Origin: Limobrevibacterium gyesilva
Lineage (GTDB): Bacteria; Pseudomonadota; Alphaproteobacteria; Acetobacterales; Acetobacteraceae
Length of the DNA stretch: 64,000 bases
Assembly (NCBI RefSeq): GCF_025989185.1
Contig: NZ_JAPDNT010000003.1
Location: 310,001-374,000, forward strand
Direction of reading: 5' to 3'
How positions within the stretch are numbered: the stretch's first letter is position 1; each line of letters opens with the position of its first letter. A program made the position numbers and the translations under genes. This document shows positions 16,221 to 25,483 of the stretch, piece after piece. The notes under the pieces are model-generated. The model was given only the letters and a program-made list of their open reading frames with translations, did no database searches and had not been told where the DNA came from.

Positions 16221-17291
16221 TCAGCCGGCGGCGACGATCTCGGCCAGCGCCCGGCCCACATCCTGCGTCGATGCCTGGCCGCCCATGTCGCGGGTGCGCG
16301 GACCGCCCTCGCGCAGCAGCGTCTCGATCGCCGTCACGATCGCCCGCCCCGCTTCCACCTCGCCGAGATGCTCCAGCATCATCGCGCCCGACCAGATCTG
16401 CCCGATCGGGTTGCAGATGAACTTGCCGGCGATGTCCGGGGCCGAGCCGTGCACCGGCTCGAACATCGAGGGATGCGCACGCTCGGGATTGATGTTGGCG
16501 CTCGGGGCAATGCCGATCGATCCGGCCACGGCGGGGCCGAGGTCGCTGAGGATGTCGCCGAACAGGTTGGAGCCCACCACCACGTCGAACCAGTCGGGAT
16601 GCTGGACGAAATGGGCGCAGAGGATGTCGATGTGGTACTGCGCGGTGCCGATATCGGGGTAGTTGGCGGCCATGGCGGCGAAGCGCTCGTCCCAGTACGG
16701 CATGGTGAAGGTGATGCCGTTGGACTTGGTGGCCGAGGTGACGTGCTTGCGGTTGCGGGTGCGGGCCAGCTCGAAGGCATATTTCAGGATGCGGTCCACG
16801 CCGGTGCGCGTGAACACAGTGAGTTGGCTGACGAACTCGCGGTCGGTGCCCTCGAACTGGCGGCCGCCGCTGCTGCTGTATTCGCCCTCGGTGTTCTCGC
16901 GCACCACGTAGAAATCGATATCGGCCTCGGTGCGGCCCGCGAGCGGCGTCTTCGCGCCCGGCATCAGCCGGCACGGGCGCAGGTTCACGTACTGGTCGAA
17001 GCCGCGGCGGATCGGGATCAACAGGCCCCACAGGCTGACATGGTCGGGCACGCCGGGCCAGCCGACGGCGCCGAGGAAGATGCTGTCGCTGTCCCGTAGC
17101 CGGTCCAGGCCGTCGGGCGGCATCATCGCGCCGGTCCGCTTCCAGGTTTCGCAGGACCAGTCGTAGTGATCGAGCTTCAGCGCGAAGCCGAAGCGGCGCG
17201 CCGCCGCATCGAGCACGCGCAGGCCCTCGGGCGTGGTCTCCTTGCCGATGCCGTCGCCCGGTATCACCGCGATGCGGTAGGTCTTGCTCAT
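16221..17291 (-). CDS. tartrate / D-malate dehydrogenase family protein
   Basis: A 356-residue member of the isocitrate/isopropylmalate dehydrogenase family. [12 protein letters not shown] opens the Rossmann-like fold. [17 protein letters not shown], with the substrate-facing YSS region, and [19 protein letters not shown], with metal-binding aspartates, follow. [10 protein letters not shown] is the NAD-binding loop. [14 protein letters not shown] and the absence of the leuB-type substrate loop favour the tartrate dehydrogenase / decarboxylating D-malate dehydrogenase branch, which uses NAD and Mn2+. GGGAGA lies before the start. The ELM1 gene precedes it on the same strand, 45 bases away; no leu genes are nearby. 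Confidence 0.88.
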   Translation of the reverse strand: MSKTYRIAVIPGDGIGKETTPEGLRVLDAAARRFGFALKLDHYDWSCETWKRTGAMMPPDGLDRLRDSDSIFLGAVGWPGVPDHVSLWGLLIPIRRGFDQYVNLRPCRLMPGAKTPLAGRTEADIDFYVVRENTEGEYSSSGGRQFEGTDREFVSQLTVFTRTGVDRILKYAFELARTRNRKHVTSATKSNGITFTMPYWDERFAAMAANYPDIGTAQYHIDILCAHFVQHPDWFDVVVGSNLFGDILSDLGPAVAGSIGIAPSANINPERAHPSMFEPVHGSAPDIAGKFICNPIGQIWSGAMMLEHLGEVEAGRAIVTAIETLLREGGPRTRDMGGQASTQDVGRALAEIVAAG

Positions 17292-17336
17292 GTCGATTCT
17301 CCCTGGGCGATAAGTGCCGTCGGACCGGCCAGGCGG

Positions 17337-18401
17337 TCAATCCAGGGCCGGCGCGGTTCGGTCGATCGCAAAGCGCTGCAGGATCTCGGCCGCCACCCGG
17401 CCGGCCTCGTCCAGCGGCGATCGCGGCCAGGGCGAGAGGTCTTCGGCCAGCGTGCGGGCCTGGCCGGCATCGAGCAGGCTCGCCAGGAACCGGCTCTTGC
17501 GCCGGTCCGCGAGCTGCGGCAGGGCGACGAAGACCGGGACCTGGGTAGCGCAGGCCTCGCTGATCATGGAGACGGAGTCGGCCGTCGCCACGATCGCGTC
17601 GGCGCTGGCCAGGAAGCCGAAATACGGATTCTCGCCGGGCTCGCCCCAGCGGTACAGCAGGTGCATGACGGACGCGAGGCCGGCCCCCAGGGCCTCGGTG
17701 GCCTCGTGGCCGGTGCGGCGGCTGGTGGTGGCGAGCACCGAGCCGCCGGCGCCGGCGGCCAGCCGGGCGACGTGGCGGCCGAGGTCGTGGGCCAGCACCG
17801 GAGGCATGGCAGTGCCGCGCGCCGGGCCGCCCATCAGCAGCGCGATCCGCGGATGCGGCAGATGCGCCAGGCGCTCGCGCCACGAGGTCGCGGCCTGCTG
17901 CAGCAGCAGCGGCGAGACACGGTGCGGCGCCCCCAGCACCGGCAGCACGTTCGGCATCGCCGGCGGGCGGTCATGGGCGGGGATCACCAGCAGGTCGAAG
18001 GTCTCGGCGCGCAGCAGCCCGCCCAGGCCCGGGCTCATGCAATGGACGATGCGGCAGCCGTAGCGCGCCTTCAGCCACAGCGCGACCGCGGCGGAACGGC
18101 GGCCGGCGGAGATCACCAGCTGCGGCCCCTGCACCGGCAGGGCGACGCCGGATGTGCCCTCACCGACCGAGCGGCGGGCTGCGGGCGACAGGCCGATCAG
18201 CGACCCCGTGCGTGCCAGTCCCGCGACATGCGCCATCCAGTTCCACGCCAGCGGCAGGCGGCGAAACGGCACGCCGAGCCGCTCGGCGATGCCGATCGCC
18301 TGGGCCGCGGTGCCGGCGCGCGGGTCGTCCAGCACCCAGACCTGCTGCGGCGAGGCCGCGGAATCGGCTTCCGCCCTCGAGGTCTGCCCGGCTTCGGTCA
18401 T
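17337..18401 (-). CDS. mitochondrial-fission ELM1 family protein (DUF1022)
   Basis: A 354-residue GT-B-like protein. [69 protein letters not shown] and [15 protein letters not shown]-like residues ([14 protein letters not shown] here) follow the order seen in bacterial DUF1022 / plant ELM1 proteins. Bacterial members are proposed nucleoside-diphosphate-sugar glycosyltransferases of the cell envelope; that is family-level inference. No membrane segment is present. It is divergent from pyrE across about 85 bases. Confidence 0.85.
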   Translation of the reverse strand: MTEAGQTSRAEADSAASPQQVWVLDDPRAGTAAQAIGIAERLGVPFRRLPLAWNWMAHVAGLARTGSLIGLSPAARRSVGEGTSGVALPVQGPQLVISAGRRSAAVALWLKARYGCRIVHCMSPGLGGLLRAETFDLLVIPAHDRPPAMPNVLPVLGAPHRVSPLLLQQAATSWRERLAHLPHPRIALLMGGPARGTAMPPVLAHDLGRHVARLAAGAGGSVLATTSRRTGHEATEALGAGLASVMHLLYRWGEPGENPYFGFLASADAIVATADSVSMISEACATQVPVFVALPQLADRRKSRFLASLLDAGQARTLAEDLSPWPRSPLDEAGRVAAEILQRFAIDRTAPALD

Positions 18402-18485
18402 GCCGATGGACGCGGGCGCGCGCGGCGGCTAGGACATCCGCCCACACGCGGATGTTGCGCAAACAGAGGGACGAGGATCGCCGGG

Positions 18486-19211
18486 ATGGAGAAACTGCAT
18501 TTGACGGACTGGGACCGGGACGCTGCGCTGACCACCGCGCGCATCCTGCTTGAGATCAAGGCCGTCAATTTCCGCCCCGAAGAACCTTATACCTTCACGT
18601 CGGGCTGGAAATCGCCCGTCTATATCGATTGCCGCCGCATCATCTACTTCCCGCGCGCCCGCGCCAAGATCTGCGAGCTGGCGGTGGAGTTGATCGGCCG
18701 CCATGTCGGCTACGAGACGATCGAAGCCGTGGCCGGCGGCGAGACCGCGGGCATCCCGTTCGCCGCGTGGATCGCCGACCGCATGCTGGCGCCGATGGCC
18801 TATGTGCGCAAGAAGCCGAAAGGGTTTGGCCGCAATGCGCTGATCGAAGGCGACGTGCCGGAGGGCAAGCGCACCCTGCTGGTGGAGGACCTGACCACCG
18901 ACGGCGCCAGCAAGATCCAGTTCGCCCAGGCGCTGCGCGACGCCGGCGCCATCGTCAACCACACCTTCGTGGTGTTCTTCTACGGTGTGTTCCCCGGCAG
19001 CTTCGAGACCCTCAAGCGCATGGATATCGACCTGCACCACCTTTGCACCTGGTGGGACGTGCTGGAGGCCTGCCGCGACCGGGCCTACTTCTCCGAAAGC
19101 GCGCTGTCCGAGGTGCGGAAATTCCTGGAAAACCCGGTGAGCTGGTCGGCCGCGCATGGCGGCGTCTCCAGCGCCGAGGAAGCCGCCAAGGTGAAGGCGG
19201 CCAAAGCCTGA
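18486..19211 (+). CDS. pyrE: orotate phosphoribosyltransferase
   Basis: A 241-residue type I phosphoribosyltransferase of pyrimidine synthesis, joining orotate and PRPP to give [19 protein letters not shown] is the orotate-binding N-terminus. [19 protein letters not shown] and [10 protein letters not shown] form the catalytic loop region. [14 protein letters not shown] is the PRPP-binding motif. The protein is longer than the E. coli enzyme by a C-terminal extension (residues about 190-241) typical of alphaproteobacteria. ATG 18486 was chosen because the frame upstream shadows ELM1; GAGGAT precedes it. It converges with the COQ7 gene 13 bases further on. Confidence 0.93.
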   Translation: MEKLHLTDWDRDAALTTARILLEIKAVNFRPEEPYTFTSGWKSPVYIDCRRIIYFPRARAKICELAVELIGRHVGYETIEAVAGGETAGIPFAAWIADRMLAPMAYVRKKPKGFGRNALIEGDVPEGKRTLLVEDLTTDGASKIQFAQALRDAGAIVNHTFVVFFYGVFPGSFETLKRMDIDLHHLCTWWDVLEACRDRAYFSESALSEVRKFLENPVSWSAAHGGVSSAEEAAKVKAAKA

Positions 19212-19224
19212 ACGGGCCCTGGCT

Positions 19225-19791
19225 TCACACCCGCTCGCTGACCGCGATGGCAACCTTGCAGCCGGTCTTGATCAGCCGCGACAGCAGCCGGTAGCCGGGC
19301 GCCTGCTCGGCGCCATGCTCCAGGCCGATGTCGCGGTGTTCCAGTTCCTCGGTGCGGAACGTCTCGATGGTGCCGCGCAGGGCGGCTTCGTCGTAGCCGA
19401 GGGCGGCGGATTGGCGCGCGTAGTGTTCGTCGATGGCCTCCTCGACGGCCACGGTGCAGGCCATGGCGGCGCGCTCGCCCAGGGCGGCGGTGGCGGCACC
19501 CAGGGCGAAGCCGGCCAGGTGCCATAGCGGCAGCAGCGCCGTGGGGCGCACGCGGCGCTCGGCGATCAGCGCGCCGAAGGTGTCGAGATGCACCTGCTCC
19601 TGCGCCTGCATGTGGCGGATCATGTCGCCCTTGTCGCCGCGGCCGAGCACGGCGAGCTGGCCTTCGTAGATCCGCTTGGCGCCGTATTCGCCGGCGTGGT
19701 CGACGCGCAGGATGCGCTCGATGAGCTGGCGCGGGGTCGGGTCGCCCGGAAGACGACCTGCGGCGGTTGCGGTGGCGGGGGTGTCGGTCAC
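19225..19791 (-). CDS. coq7: demethoxyubiquinone hydroxylase (COQ7 family)
   Basis: A 188-residue di-iron hydroxylase that adds the C6 hydroxyl to the ubiquinone precursor. Iron ligands appear in order: RVDHAGEYGAKRIYEGQ, MQAQEQVHL, VAVEEAIDEHY, and FRTEELEHRDIGLEHG, forming two ExxH repeats. The C-terminal LLSRLIKTGCKVAIAVSERV is a membrane-associated amphipathic end typical of COQ7. The start is GTG at 19791, with AAGGAG just upstream. The GTG overlaps the TGA of dsbB (GTGA), so the two are translationally coupled. The oxygen-dependent enzyme fits an aerobic lifestyle. Confidence 0.93.
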   Translation of the reverse strand: MTDTPATATAAGRLPGDPTPRQLIERILRVDHAGEYGAKRIYEGQLAVLGRGDKGDMIRHMQAQEQVHLDTFGALIAERRVRPTALLPLWHLAGFALGAATAALGERAAMACTVAVEEAIDEHYARQSAALGYDEAALRGTIETFRTEELEHRDIGLEHGAEQAPGYRLLSRLIKTGCKVAIAVSERV

Positions 19792-20288
19792 GGCGCGCTC
19801 CTTCGGGTGGTCCACAGGAAGGTGGCGATGCCGCCAGCAAAACCCAGGGCGAAGATCAGGTTCATGGCGGCCATCGAGACGGGCAGCCCGGGGATGAGGT
19901 AGATCGGCTCGTCGCACGGCTTGGAGGGTTTCGCGGGCATGCTGGCCAGCCGGTCGGCGATGCTGCCGGTGGCGAATTTCGGCGCGGCGCATTCCGGCAG
20001 CGGGCTGGGCCACCATTGCTGCTCCACCCCGACATGCACACTGGCCGCGGCGGCGCCGGCGAGGATGCTGAGCGCCAGCAGCACCAGCGCGATGCGCGCA
20101 AGCGCCCGCGGCAGCACCAGCCCGACGAGGCCGAGGGCGATGGCGATGCGATAGGGCCAGCGCTCGATCAGGCACAGCGCGCAGGGCACGAGACCGCCAT
20201 ACCATTCCGAGGCGAAGGCGATGCCGAGGGCTGCGGCCGCCGTCAGCGCCGAGAGCGCCAACGCCACCTTGAGGCGAGGAATCATCAT
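19788..20288 (-). CDS. dsbB: disulfide bond formation protein B
   Basis: About 166 residues with four membrane helices. VPCALCLIERWPYR holds the first redox pair in the first periplasmic loop. PECAAP and KPCDEP hold the second pair. GGIATFLWTTR is the last helix. The protein reoxidises DsbA-like proteins and passes electrons to ubiquinone, which fits the coupled ubiquinone-synthesis gene coq7. Several ATGs are close together (20297, 20288, 20285); 20288 is chosen as giving MMIPRLKVALALSALTAAA, but none has a strong ribosome site. Confidence 0.9.
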   Translation of the reverse strand: MMIPRLKVALALSALTAAAALGIAFASEWYGGLVPCALCLIERWPYRIAIALGLVGLVLPRALARIALVLLALSILAGAAAASVHVGVEQQWWPSPLPECAAPKFATGSIADRLASMPAKPSKPCDEPIYLIPGLPVSMAAMNLIFALGFAGGIATFLWTTRRSAP

Positions 20289-20377
20289 GCAAGCCATATG
20301 ACCGGGCCCGGCGATGACCGCAAGTTGCCGCGATCGGTTCGACGCCTTAGCGTGCAACGGATCGCAGGAGGAAACGG

Positions 20378-21007
20378 ATGATCAAGCTGTGGGGCCGGGC
20401 CAATTCCAGCAACGTCATGAAGGTGATCTGGCTGCTGGAGGAGCTGGGCCTGAAATACGACCGGGTCGATGTCGGCGGTCCGTTCGGGGGCACGTCCACG
20501 CCGGAATACCGCGCCATGAACCCGCTGGGCGTGGTGCCGAGCCTGGAGGAAGAAGGCGGGTTCACCCTGTTCGAAAGCAACTCCATCCTGCGCTATCTGT
20601 GCAACGCCCACGCCCCCGCCTCGCCGCTGTATCCGCAGGCGCCACGGACCCGGGCGCAGGTGGACACCTGGCTGGACTTCCAGCAGACCGCGCTGAACCG
20701 GCCACAGGGGACCGTGTTCCAGGGCCTGGTGCGCATCCCGCCAGAAAAGCGCGACAACGCCGCGATCGCCGCCGCGATCACCGAAGTGGCCGGCATCTGG
20801 GGCATTCTCGATGCGCGGCTGGCGTCCCAGCCCTATGTCACCGGCGCTGCGTTCACGCTGGCCGACATCGCTTTCGGCGTGCACGTGCACCGCTGGTTCG
20901 TCCTGCCCGTGCCGGGGCGGCCGGAGGCGGCGAACCTGCATGCCTGGTACCAGCGCCTGCTGGCGCGGCCGGCCTACAAGGCGCATTGCGCCGGGCCGGT
21001 GACCTGA
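20378..21007 (+). CDS. glutathione S-transferase family protein
   Basis: A 209-residue protein. The N-terminal thioredoxin-like domain has WGRANSSNVMKVIWLLEELG with the catalytic serine region, MNPLGVVPSLEEE with the cis-proline, and LFESNSILRYLC, the glutathione gamma-glutamyl-binding ESxxI motif. The C-terminal helical domain has FTLADIAFGVHVHRW with the N-capping motif. Such enzymes conjugate or reduce small electrophiles; the substrate is unknown. AGGAGG lies ahead of ATG 20378. The gene is convergent with otsB. Confidence 0.92.
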   Translation: MIKLWGRANSSNVMKVIWLLEELGLKYDRVDVGGPFGGTSTPEYRAMNPLGVVPSLEEEGGFTLFESNSILRYLCNAHAPASPLYPQAPRTRAQVDTWLDFQQTALNRPQGTVFQGLVRIPPEKRDNAAIAAAITEVAGIWGILDARLASQPYVTGAAFTLADIAFGVHVHRWFVLPVPGRPEAANLHAWYQRLLARPAYKAHCAGPVT

Positions 21008-21019
21008 AACGGCCGGCGC

Positions 21020-21736
21020 TCAGCCGCCGGCTTCGCGCGCCAGCCAGGCACGCACTCCGGCGGGGTCGGTGAAGCAGTCCTTCACCCGCCAGCCGAACCC
21101 GCCCAGCGCGCGCGCGGCGCGGATGCCGTCCTCGTCGGTGACGTCGTCGCCGACATAGACGGGCATGCGGCCGCTGAAGGGCGGGCGTGACATCAGCGCC
21201 GTGACCGCGGTGGCCTTGTCGGCGCCCAGCGGCTTCATCTCCAGTGCCATGCTGCCGTCCATGACGGAGAACCGGTCCTCGTGCCCGTCGAGCATGTCCA
21301 GCATCGCCGCGCGCAATGCCGGGCCGGCGTCCGGCGCCAGCCGGTAATGCAGGACGAAGCTGCGGGCCTTGCGTTCCAGCAGCGCGCCCGGGATGCCGGC
21401 GACGACGTGCTCGGCCTGCGCCAGCCAGTGCGCCGGCAGGTCGGCGAGCGGCGCACGCTCCAGCGGCGCGTCCGGGGCGTGGCGAATCACGCCGCCATGC
21501 TCGCCGGCGACCGCATAGGGGATGTCGCCCAGCAGCGCGTCGATCTGCTCGATCGGCCGGCCGGTGACGACGGCCAGGGCGTCAGCGAAGCGCGTGCGCA
21601 GGCGGCGCAGCGTCAGCAGCAGGCCGGGCGGCACCACGACACTGTCGGGGGTCGGCGCGATGTCCAGCAGGGTGCCGTCCAGGTCCAGCAGCAGGGCCGC
21701 CTGCGGCGGCAGCGGCGGCTTGGTCAGGGCCGGCAT
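21020..21736 (-). CDS. otsB: trehalose-6-phosphate phosphatase
   Basis: A 238-residue HAD-superfamily phosphatase. LLLDLDGTLLDIAPTPD carries the nucleophile DxDGT with the OtsB-specific continuation. VVTGRPIEQIDALLGD, VAGEHGGVIRH and VYVGDDVTDEDGIRAAR, with the metal-binding GDDxTDED, are diagnostic. It converts trehalose-6-phosphate to trehalose, an osmoprotectant. No otsA is seen in this window. Its start overlaps the 3' end of the DUF2155 gene by 13 bases, so it is the last gene of the minus-strand NDUFA12-mlaD operon, an unusual location. Confidence 0.92.
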   Translation of the reverse strand: MPALTKPPLPPQAALLLDLDGTLLDIAPTPDSVVVPPGLLLTLRRLRTRFADALAVVTGRPIEQIDALLGDIPYAVAGEHGGVIRHAPDAPLERAPLADLPAHWLAQAEHVVAGIPGALLERKARSFVLHYRLAPDAGPALRAAMLDMLDGHEDRFSVMDGSMALEMKPLGADKATAVTALMSRPPFSGRMPVYVGDDVTDEDGIRAARALGGFGWRVKDCFTDPAGVRAWLAREAGG

Positions 21737-22308
21737 GACGTCAGCCGGATGTCGTAGACGGGATGCTCCAGCATCGACACCGATGGCTCCGAGGCCAGCA
21801 TCCAGCCGTGGAAGCCGGGCGCGCCGGCATGGGCATCGGTGATGTCAAGATAGGCGGCGGAATCCAGCGGCTGGTCCGGCGCCCGCGCCACGCAGGACCT
21901 GACCACGATCGACAGCGAGCCGAAACGCAGCGTGTCGCCCACCTTTCCGGTCAGGGTCGTGGTGCGGGCCGTCACCTTGTCGAGCGCCTGCAACTCGGCG
22001 GAGCCGCGCGGCTGCCATTCGATGATGGGCGGAGGGCTGGCGATGGCCGCGGCGTCCGGCTTGGTGGGCACCTGGAGGACCGGCAGCTGCTGCGACTGGA
22101 TCGCCGGGCCGACGGGGTCGGCGGGTGCCGCCTGGGCCGGCTGCGCGGGCGCGGAAGGCAGCGGGGTCTGCACCGGCCCCAGCGGCGTCCAGCCCGGAGG
22201 AACGCGGGCCGCGGGAGGCTGGACCGTCGGAGTCTGGACGGTGGGCATTTGCGCCAGCGCCGGCCCGGCCAGCAGGCCGATCAGCGCGGCCAGGGCACGG
22301 GGCTTCAT
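21724..22308 (-). CDS. DUF2155 domain-containing exported protein
   Basis: A 194-residue protein. MKPRALAALIGLLAGPALAQ is a signal peptide. A proline- and glutamine-rich linker (residues about 20-95, including PTVQTPTVQPPAARV) leads to the DUF2155 domain: ALDKVTARTTTLTGKVGDT, LRFGSLSIVVRSC, and GWMLASEPSVSMLEHPVYD. The domain is confined to alphaproteobacteria and predicted to be periplasmic; function is unknown. Its start overlaps the stop of the 79-residue gene (ATGA), so translation is probably coupled. Its constant neighbourhood with MlaD and NDUFA12 suggests an envelope role. Confidence 0.88.
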   Translation of the reverse strand: MKPRALAALIGLLAGPALAQMPTVQTPTVQPPAARVPPGWTPLGPVQTPLPSAPAQPAQAAPADPVGPAIQSQQLPVLQVPTKPDAAAIASPPPIIEWQPRGSAELQALDKVTARTTTLTGKVGDTLRFGSLSIVVRSCVARAPDQPLDSAAYLDITDAHAGAPGFHGWMLASEPSVSMLEHPVYDIRLTSCRP

Positions 22309-22544
22309 TCCGCCGCGCGCGCCTGCTTCGGCGTGGCGCGCTTCGGGCTGCCGAGCGCCTGCACCATGTCGGACAGGATGCGGCGCATCGCCTGCTCGTC
22401 GACGCCCATCAGCACCGCGTCCTCGAACGCGTCCTGCATGACCTGCGCCAGCTCGGCATGGTTCTCGGCGAGGGTCTTCAGCTTCTCGCGGCAGGACACC
22501 GGCGTACCGTCGTCCTGCGGCCAGGTGTTCGGGACCGGAATCAT
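22305..22544 (-). CDS. small protein in the mlaD operon, function unknown
   Basis: A 79-residue protein, MIPVPNTWPQDDGTPVSCRE followed by a helix LKTLAENHAELAQVMQDAFE and MGVDEQAMRRILSDMVQALG. The end is basic (KRATPKQARAAE). It is largely helical and soluble. It overlaps mlaD upstream and DUF2155 downstream by four bases each, which strongly supports its being translated. No family name is offered. Confidence 0.75.
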   Translation of the reverse strand: MIPVPNTWPQDDGTPVSCREKLKTLAENHAELAQVMQDAFEDAVLMGVDEQAMRRILSDMVQALGSPKRATPKQARAAE

Positions 22545-23032
22545 TTCGACGGCTCCGTGCGCAGCTGCTTCTGCACATTGGTGGTCAGGTCGTTCACACT
22601 GAAGATGAACTTGCCGAGCAGCTGTTCAAGGCTGACGGCGGACTGGGTGATTGCGACCTCGCCGCCATCGGCCAGCATCTTCTCGTCCCCGCCCGGGACC
22701 AGTGCGAGGAACTTGCCGCCCAGCATGCCGTCGCTGGTGATCTCGGCGCTGGAATCCTTCGGCACCTTCAACGCGTTCTCTATGCTGAAGGTGACCACCG
22801 CCTGGTAGGTCTTCGGATCGACGCCGGCCGAGCTGACGGTGCCCACTTTCACCCCGGCCACGCGCACGTCCGCGCCCACGGCAAGCCCGTCGATGCGATC
22901 GAACTTCGCGCGCAGGGTGTAGCCGGAGATGGTGGTGCGGCCGGTATGGGCGACTGCGTATCCCAGGAAGCCCAAGGCGACGACCAGCACTGCCGCGCCG
23001 GCGATCAGTTCGGTCGGATTACGCTGGGCCAT
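22541..23032 (-). CDS. mlaD: outer-membrane lipid asymmetry protein MlaD
   Basis: A 163-residue MCE-domain protein with one N-terminal membrane helix (ELIAGAAVLVVALGFLGYAV). The MCE domain includes YTLRAKFDRIDGLAVGADV, RVAGVKVGTV, and ITSDGMLGGKFLALVPGG, the hallmark of MlaD. MlaD hexamers sit on the MlaFE ABC transporter in the inner membrane and carry phospholipid between membranes. MlaE and MlaF are not in this window. The gene follows the NDUFA12 gene by 14 bases. Confidence 0.92.
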   Translation of the reverse strand: MAQRNPTELIAGAAVLVVALGFLGYAVAHTGRTTISGYTLRAKFDRIDGLAVGADVRVAGVKVGTVSSAGVDPKTYQAVVTFSIENALKVPKDSSAEITSDGMLGGKFLALVPGGDEKMLADGGEVAITQSAVSLEQLLGKFIFSVNDLTTNVQKQLRTEPSK

Positions 23033-23046
23033 GACTCTGCGCGCGC

Positions 23047-23397
23047 CTAGGTGCCGGGGGTCCAGGCTTCATAGTCGCCCGTGGCCGCGGCCCGCTTGCC
23101 GCCGCTGTAGTCGTGGCCGGGCGGGCGGTAGCCTGCGGGCGTGCCGGTGGCGTTGGCCAGATGCGGCTTCTGCCAGGGCCGCCTGCCCTGCGCCGGCAGC
23201 GGTGCATCAGTGGTGTAATGCAGCCAGGCATGCCATTCCGGCGGCACCTTGGAGGCTTCCGGCTCGCCCGCATACGCCACCCAGCGGCGGCGGCGGCCGC
23301 CGTGGTCGTGCTTGTCTTCGTAATAGACATTGCCGATGGCGTCGCGACCGACAACGCGGCCATGGAGCCAGGTGGAGATACGAGTGCCGATGTTCAT
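23047..23397 (-). CDS. NADH:ubiquinone oxidoreductase NDUFA12-like subunit
   Basis: A 116-residue accessory subunit of complex I, found in alphaproteobacteria and mitochondria. [28 protein letters not shown] and [17 protein letters not shown] are the conserved core (B17.2). The C-terminal Pro/Gly-rich tail ([25 protein letters not shown]) is split here at GG and typical of the family. Start ATG 23397 gives [13 protein letters not shown]. It heads the overlapping operon with mlaD, DUF2155 and otsB. It supports an alphaproteobacterial origin for the contig. Confidence 0.92.
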   Translation of the reverse strand: MNIGTRISTWLHGRVVGRDAIGNVYYEDKHDHGGRRRRWVAYAGEPEASKVPPEWHAWLHYTTDAPLPAQGRRPWQKPHLANATGTPAGYRPPGHDYSGGKRAAATGDYEAWTPGT

Positions 23398-23538
23398 GCC
23401 GGTGATATACGCATGCCGCGGCGCGTGGTCCATCGTGGCAAGGCACAATCCACCTATCCACAGGATTTTGTGTGTCGGGCGCCTGCCCGCCCCAAAATAC
23501 GCTTTCCGAGTCGCATCCCCCCGCCTAGCATCAGGCGC

Positions 23539-24960
23539 ATGACGATAATGCTCGAGAAGACCCGGATGTGGCAGGGTGTGCGCATGCGCCGGATGGCGGC
23601 GGCGCCCGATCCCGACAGCGCGCCGCGCGCGGTCACGCTGCCGGCGTCGTGGGACGATGCCGCCGCCGCCGCATTGGCCGCACTCGCACCCGGTGCGGGG
23701 CCGGCGACGCTGGCCACGGCCGCCGACGCATGGATCCGCCCGATCGCCGACCGCGCTCGCCGTGCCGGCATCGAGACGCCGCTGGCCCAGCGGTTGCACG
23801 CCCTGTTGCTGGCCCGCCGTGGCGCGCCGACGGCGCCGGTGTGGCGCGGCGAGGCGCCGCCATGCCCCGGCTTCGTGCTGAACCTGGCGGCCTTCCATGA
23901 CACCGAGCACGGCGTGGACACCCAGGCCTTCATCGAGGCAGTGGACATCGCGGCGACCGCGCTGACCCTCGCGGTGCCCTCGGCCCAGCGCATCGCCGTT
24001 TGCATGGCCGATCTGGCCGGGCTGCTGGCGGCGCTGGGGCTCGATTACGACAGCGACGCCGCCCGCCAGGTGGCCACGGCCCTGGCCGCCGCCCTGCGCA
24101 AGCATGCCGACGCCGCCTCCGCCGCCATGGCCGAACGCTTTGGCGCGGTCGTCGACGGGCGGCGCCATAGCGCGACCACCGCGATCACCGCCCCCGGCCC
24201 GGCCGAGGCGCTGCTGGGCGTGGAGACCGGCGGCATCGCGCCCGCGTTCTCGCCGCTGCACGACGACGGCACGCTGACCCGCGCGGCACGCGGCTTCCTG
24301 GCCGCCCGCGGCATCACCGCGGAGGCGGCGCTGGCCGCGACGATTGCCGGCCGAAGCCCCTTCCCGGCCGTGCCCACGGCGGCGCATGCGGCGATGCATG
24401 ACGCGGTGGCCGCACATCTGCACGTCATGCCCGTGCGCCCGGACGCCACCGCGGCCGAGCCCGCCGGGGAGCGCCGCGACCTGCCCGCACGGCGCGCCGG
24501 CTATACCCAGAAAGCGGCGGTGGGCGGGCACAAGCTGTTCCTGCGCACCGGCGAATACGCCGACGGCAAGCTCGGCGAGATCTTCATCGGCATGCACAAG
24601 GAAGGCCCGGCCTTCCGCGGCCTGATGGACAATTTCGCCATCGCCGTCAGCCTCGGCCTGCAGCACGGCGTGCCGCTGGATGCCTTCGTCGAGGCCTTCA
24701 CCTTCACCCGCTTCGGGCCCGCCGGCACGGTGGAGGGCGACCCCGCGGTGGCCCGCGCCACCTCGCTGCTGGACTACGTGTTCCGCAACCTCGCCGTGAA
24801 CTACCTGGGCAAGACCGACCTGCCGGAGGCGGAGGACGAGGACGGGGACACGCTCGGCGACGGCGTGCGCGACCGCGCGCCCTTGCTGCCGCTGGACCTG
24901 CCGCGCGAGGATGGTCCGCGTCAGCGCCGCCGCGCCTTGCGGCTGGTGGCCAAAGGCTGA
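23539..24960 (+). CDS. truncated class II ribonucleotide-reductase-like protein (TSCPD end)
   Basis: A 473-residue protein resembling only the C-terminal half of B12-dependent Nrd[21 protein letters not shown] and the region to [17 protein letters not shown] match the last part of the catalytic barrel. [40 protein letters not shown] and [20 protein letters not shown] match the TSCPD-type tail. The catalytic cysteines, radical-site barrel strands and ATP-cone of a working reductase are absent. It is therefore a shortened paralogue, not the cell's reductase. The frame is intact and has host-like codon use, so it is probably expressed. ATG 23539 is the chosen start. Confidence 0.8.
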   Translation: MTIMLEKTRMWQGVRMRRMAAAPDPDSAPRAVTLPASWDDAAAAALAALAPGAGPATLATAADAWIRPIADRARRAGIETPLAQRLHALLLARRGAPTAPVWRGEAPPCPGFVLNLAAFHDTEHGVDTQAFIEAVDIAATALTLAVPSAQRIAVCMADLAGLLAALGLDYDSDAARQVATALAAALRKHADAASAAMAERFGAVVDGRRHSATTAITAPGPAEALLGVETGGIAPAFSPLHDDGTLTRAARGFLAARGITAEAALAATIAGRSPFPAVPTAAHAAMHDAVAAHLHVMPVRPDATAAEPAGERRDLPARRAGYTQKAAVGGHKLFLRTGEYADGKLGEIFIGMHKEGPAFRGLMDNFAIAVSLGLQHGVPLDAFVEAFTFTRFGPAGTVEGDPAVARATSLLDYVFRNLAVNYLGKTDLPEAEDEDGDTLGDGVRDRAPLLPLDLPREDGPRQRRRALRLVAKG

Positions 24961-24988
24961 CGCCCCGAATTGGAAGGAATCGACTGAT

Positions 24989-25456
24989 ATGGCTGGAAAG
25001 ATCGACGCCAGGCTGGCGGAGCTTGGCATCACGCTGCCCACCCCGATGGCGCCCATTGCGAACTACGTTCCCTATGTCGTCACAGGTAACCTGGTGGTGG
25101 TGTCGGGCCAGGTGCCGGCGGTGGACGGCAAGATCGCGGTGACCGGCAAGGTGGCGGCGGGGCTCAGCATCGAGCAGGGCCAGGCGGCGGCGCGGCAGTG
25201 CTTCATCAACGTGCTGGTGCATCTGAAGGCGGCCTGCAACGGCGACCTCGATCGCGTGCAGCAGGTGGTGCGCCTGGGCGGCTTCGTGGCCTCGCCGCCC
25301 GACTTCACCCAGCATGCGCAGGTCATGAACGGCGCCAGCGACCTGGCCGTGGCGGTGTTCGGCGATGCCGGGCGGCACGCGCGCAGCACCATCGGCGTGC
25401 CCGCTCTGCCTGCGGACGCGGCGGTCGAGGTGGAGGGCATGTTCCGCATTGCCTGA
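24989..25456 (+). CDS. RidA family protein
   Basis: A 155-residue YjgF/YER057c/UK114 protein of the longer, YjgH-like subgroup. LAELGITLPTPMAPIANYVP, GNLVVVSGQVP and QVVRLGGFVASPPDF follow the family order, and ARSTIGVPALPADAAVEVEG closes it. Classical RidA proteins hydrolyse reactive 2-aminoacrylate imines; this subgroup varies in the active-site arginine, which here sits in GRHARSTIG. AAGGAA lies nine bases before ATG 24989. It follows the NrdJ-like gene by 28 bases and precedes a GNAT gene on the same strand. Confidence 0.9.
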   Translation: MAGKIDARLAELGITLPTPMAPIANYVPYVVTGNLVVVSGQVPAVDGKIAVTGKVAAGLSIEQGQAAARQCFINVLVHLKAACNGDLDRVQQVVRLGGFVASPPDFTQHAQVMNGASDLAVAVFGDAGRHARSTIGVPALPADAAVEVEGMFRIA

Positions 25457-25483
25457 CGGCGGCTACGCCCCATCTCAACGCGT

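Noticed and set aside
16195-17883. 562-codon minus-strand frame across the ELM1 and tartrate dehydrogenase genes
   Set aside because: It is a different frame of the same strand, with arginine-rich shadow composition, while the two named genes carry full family motifs.
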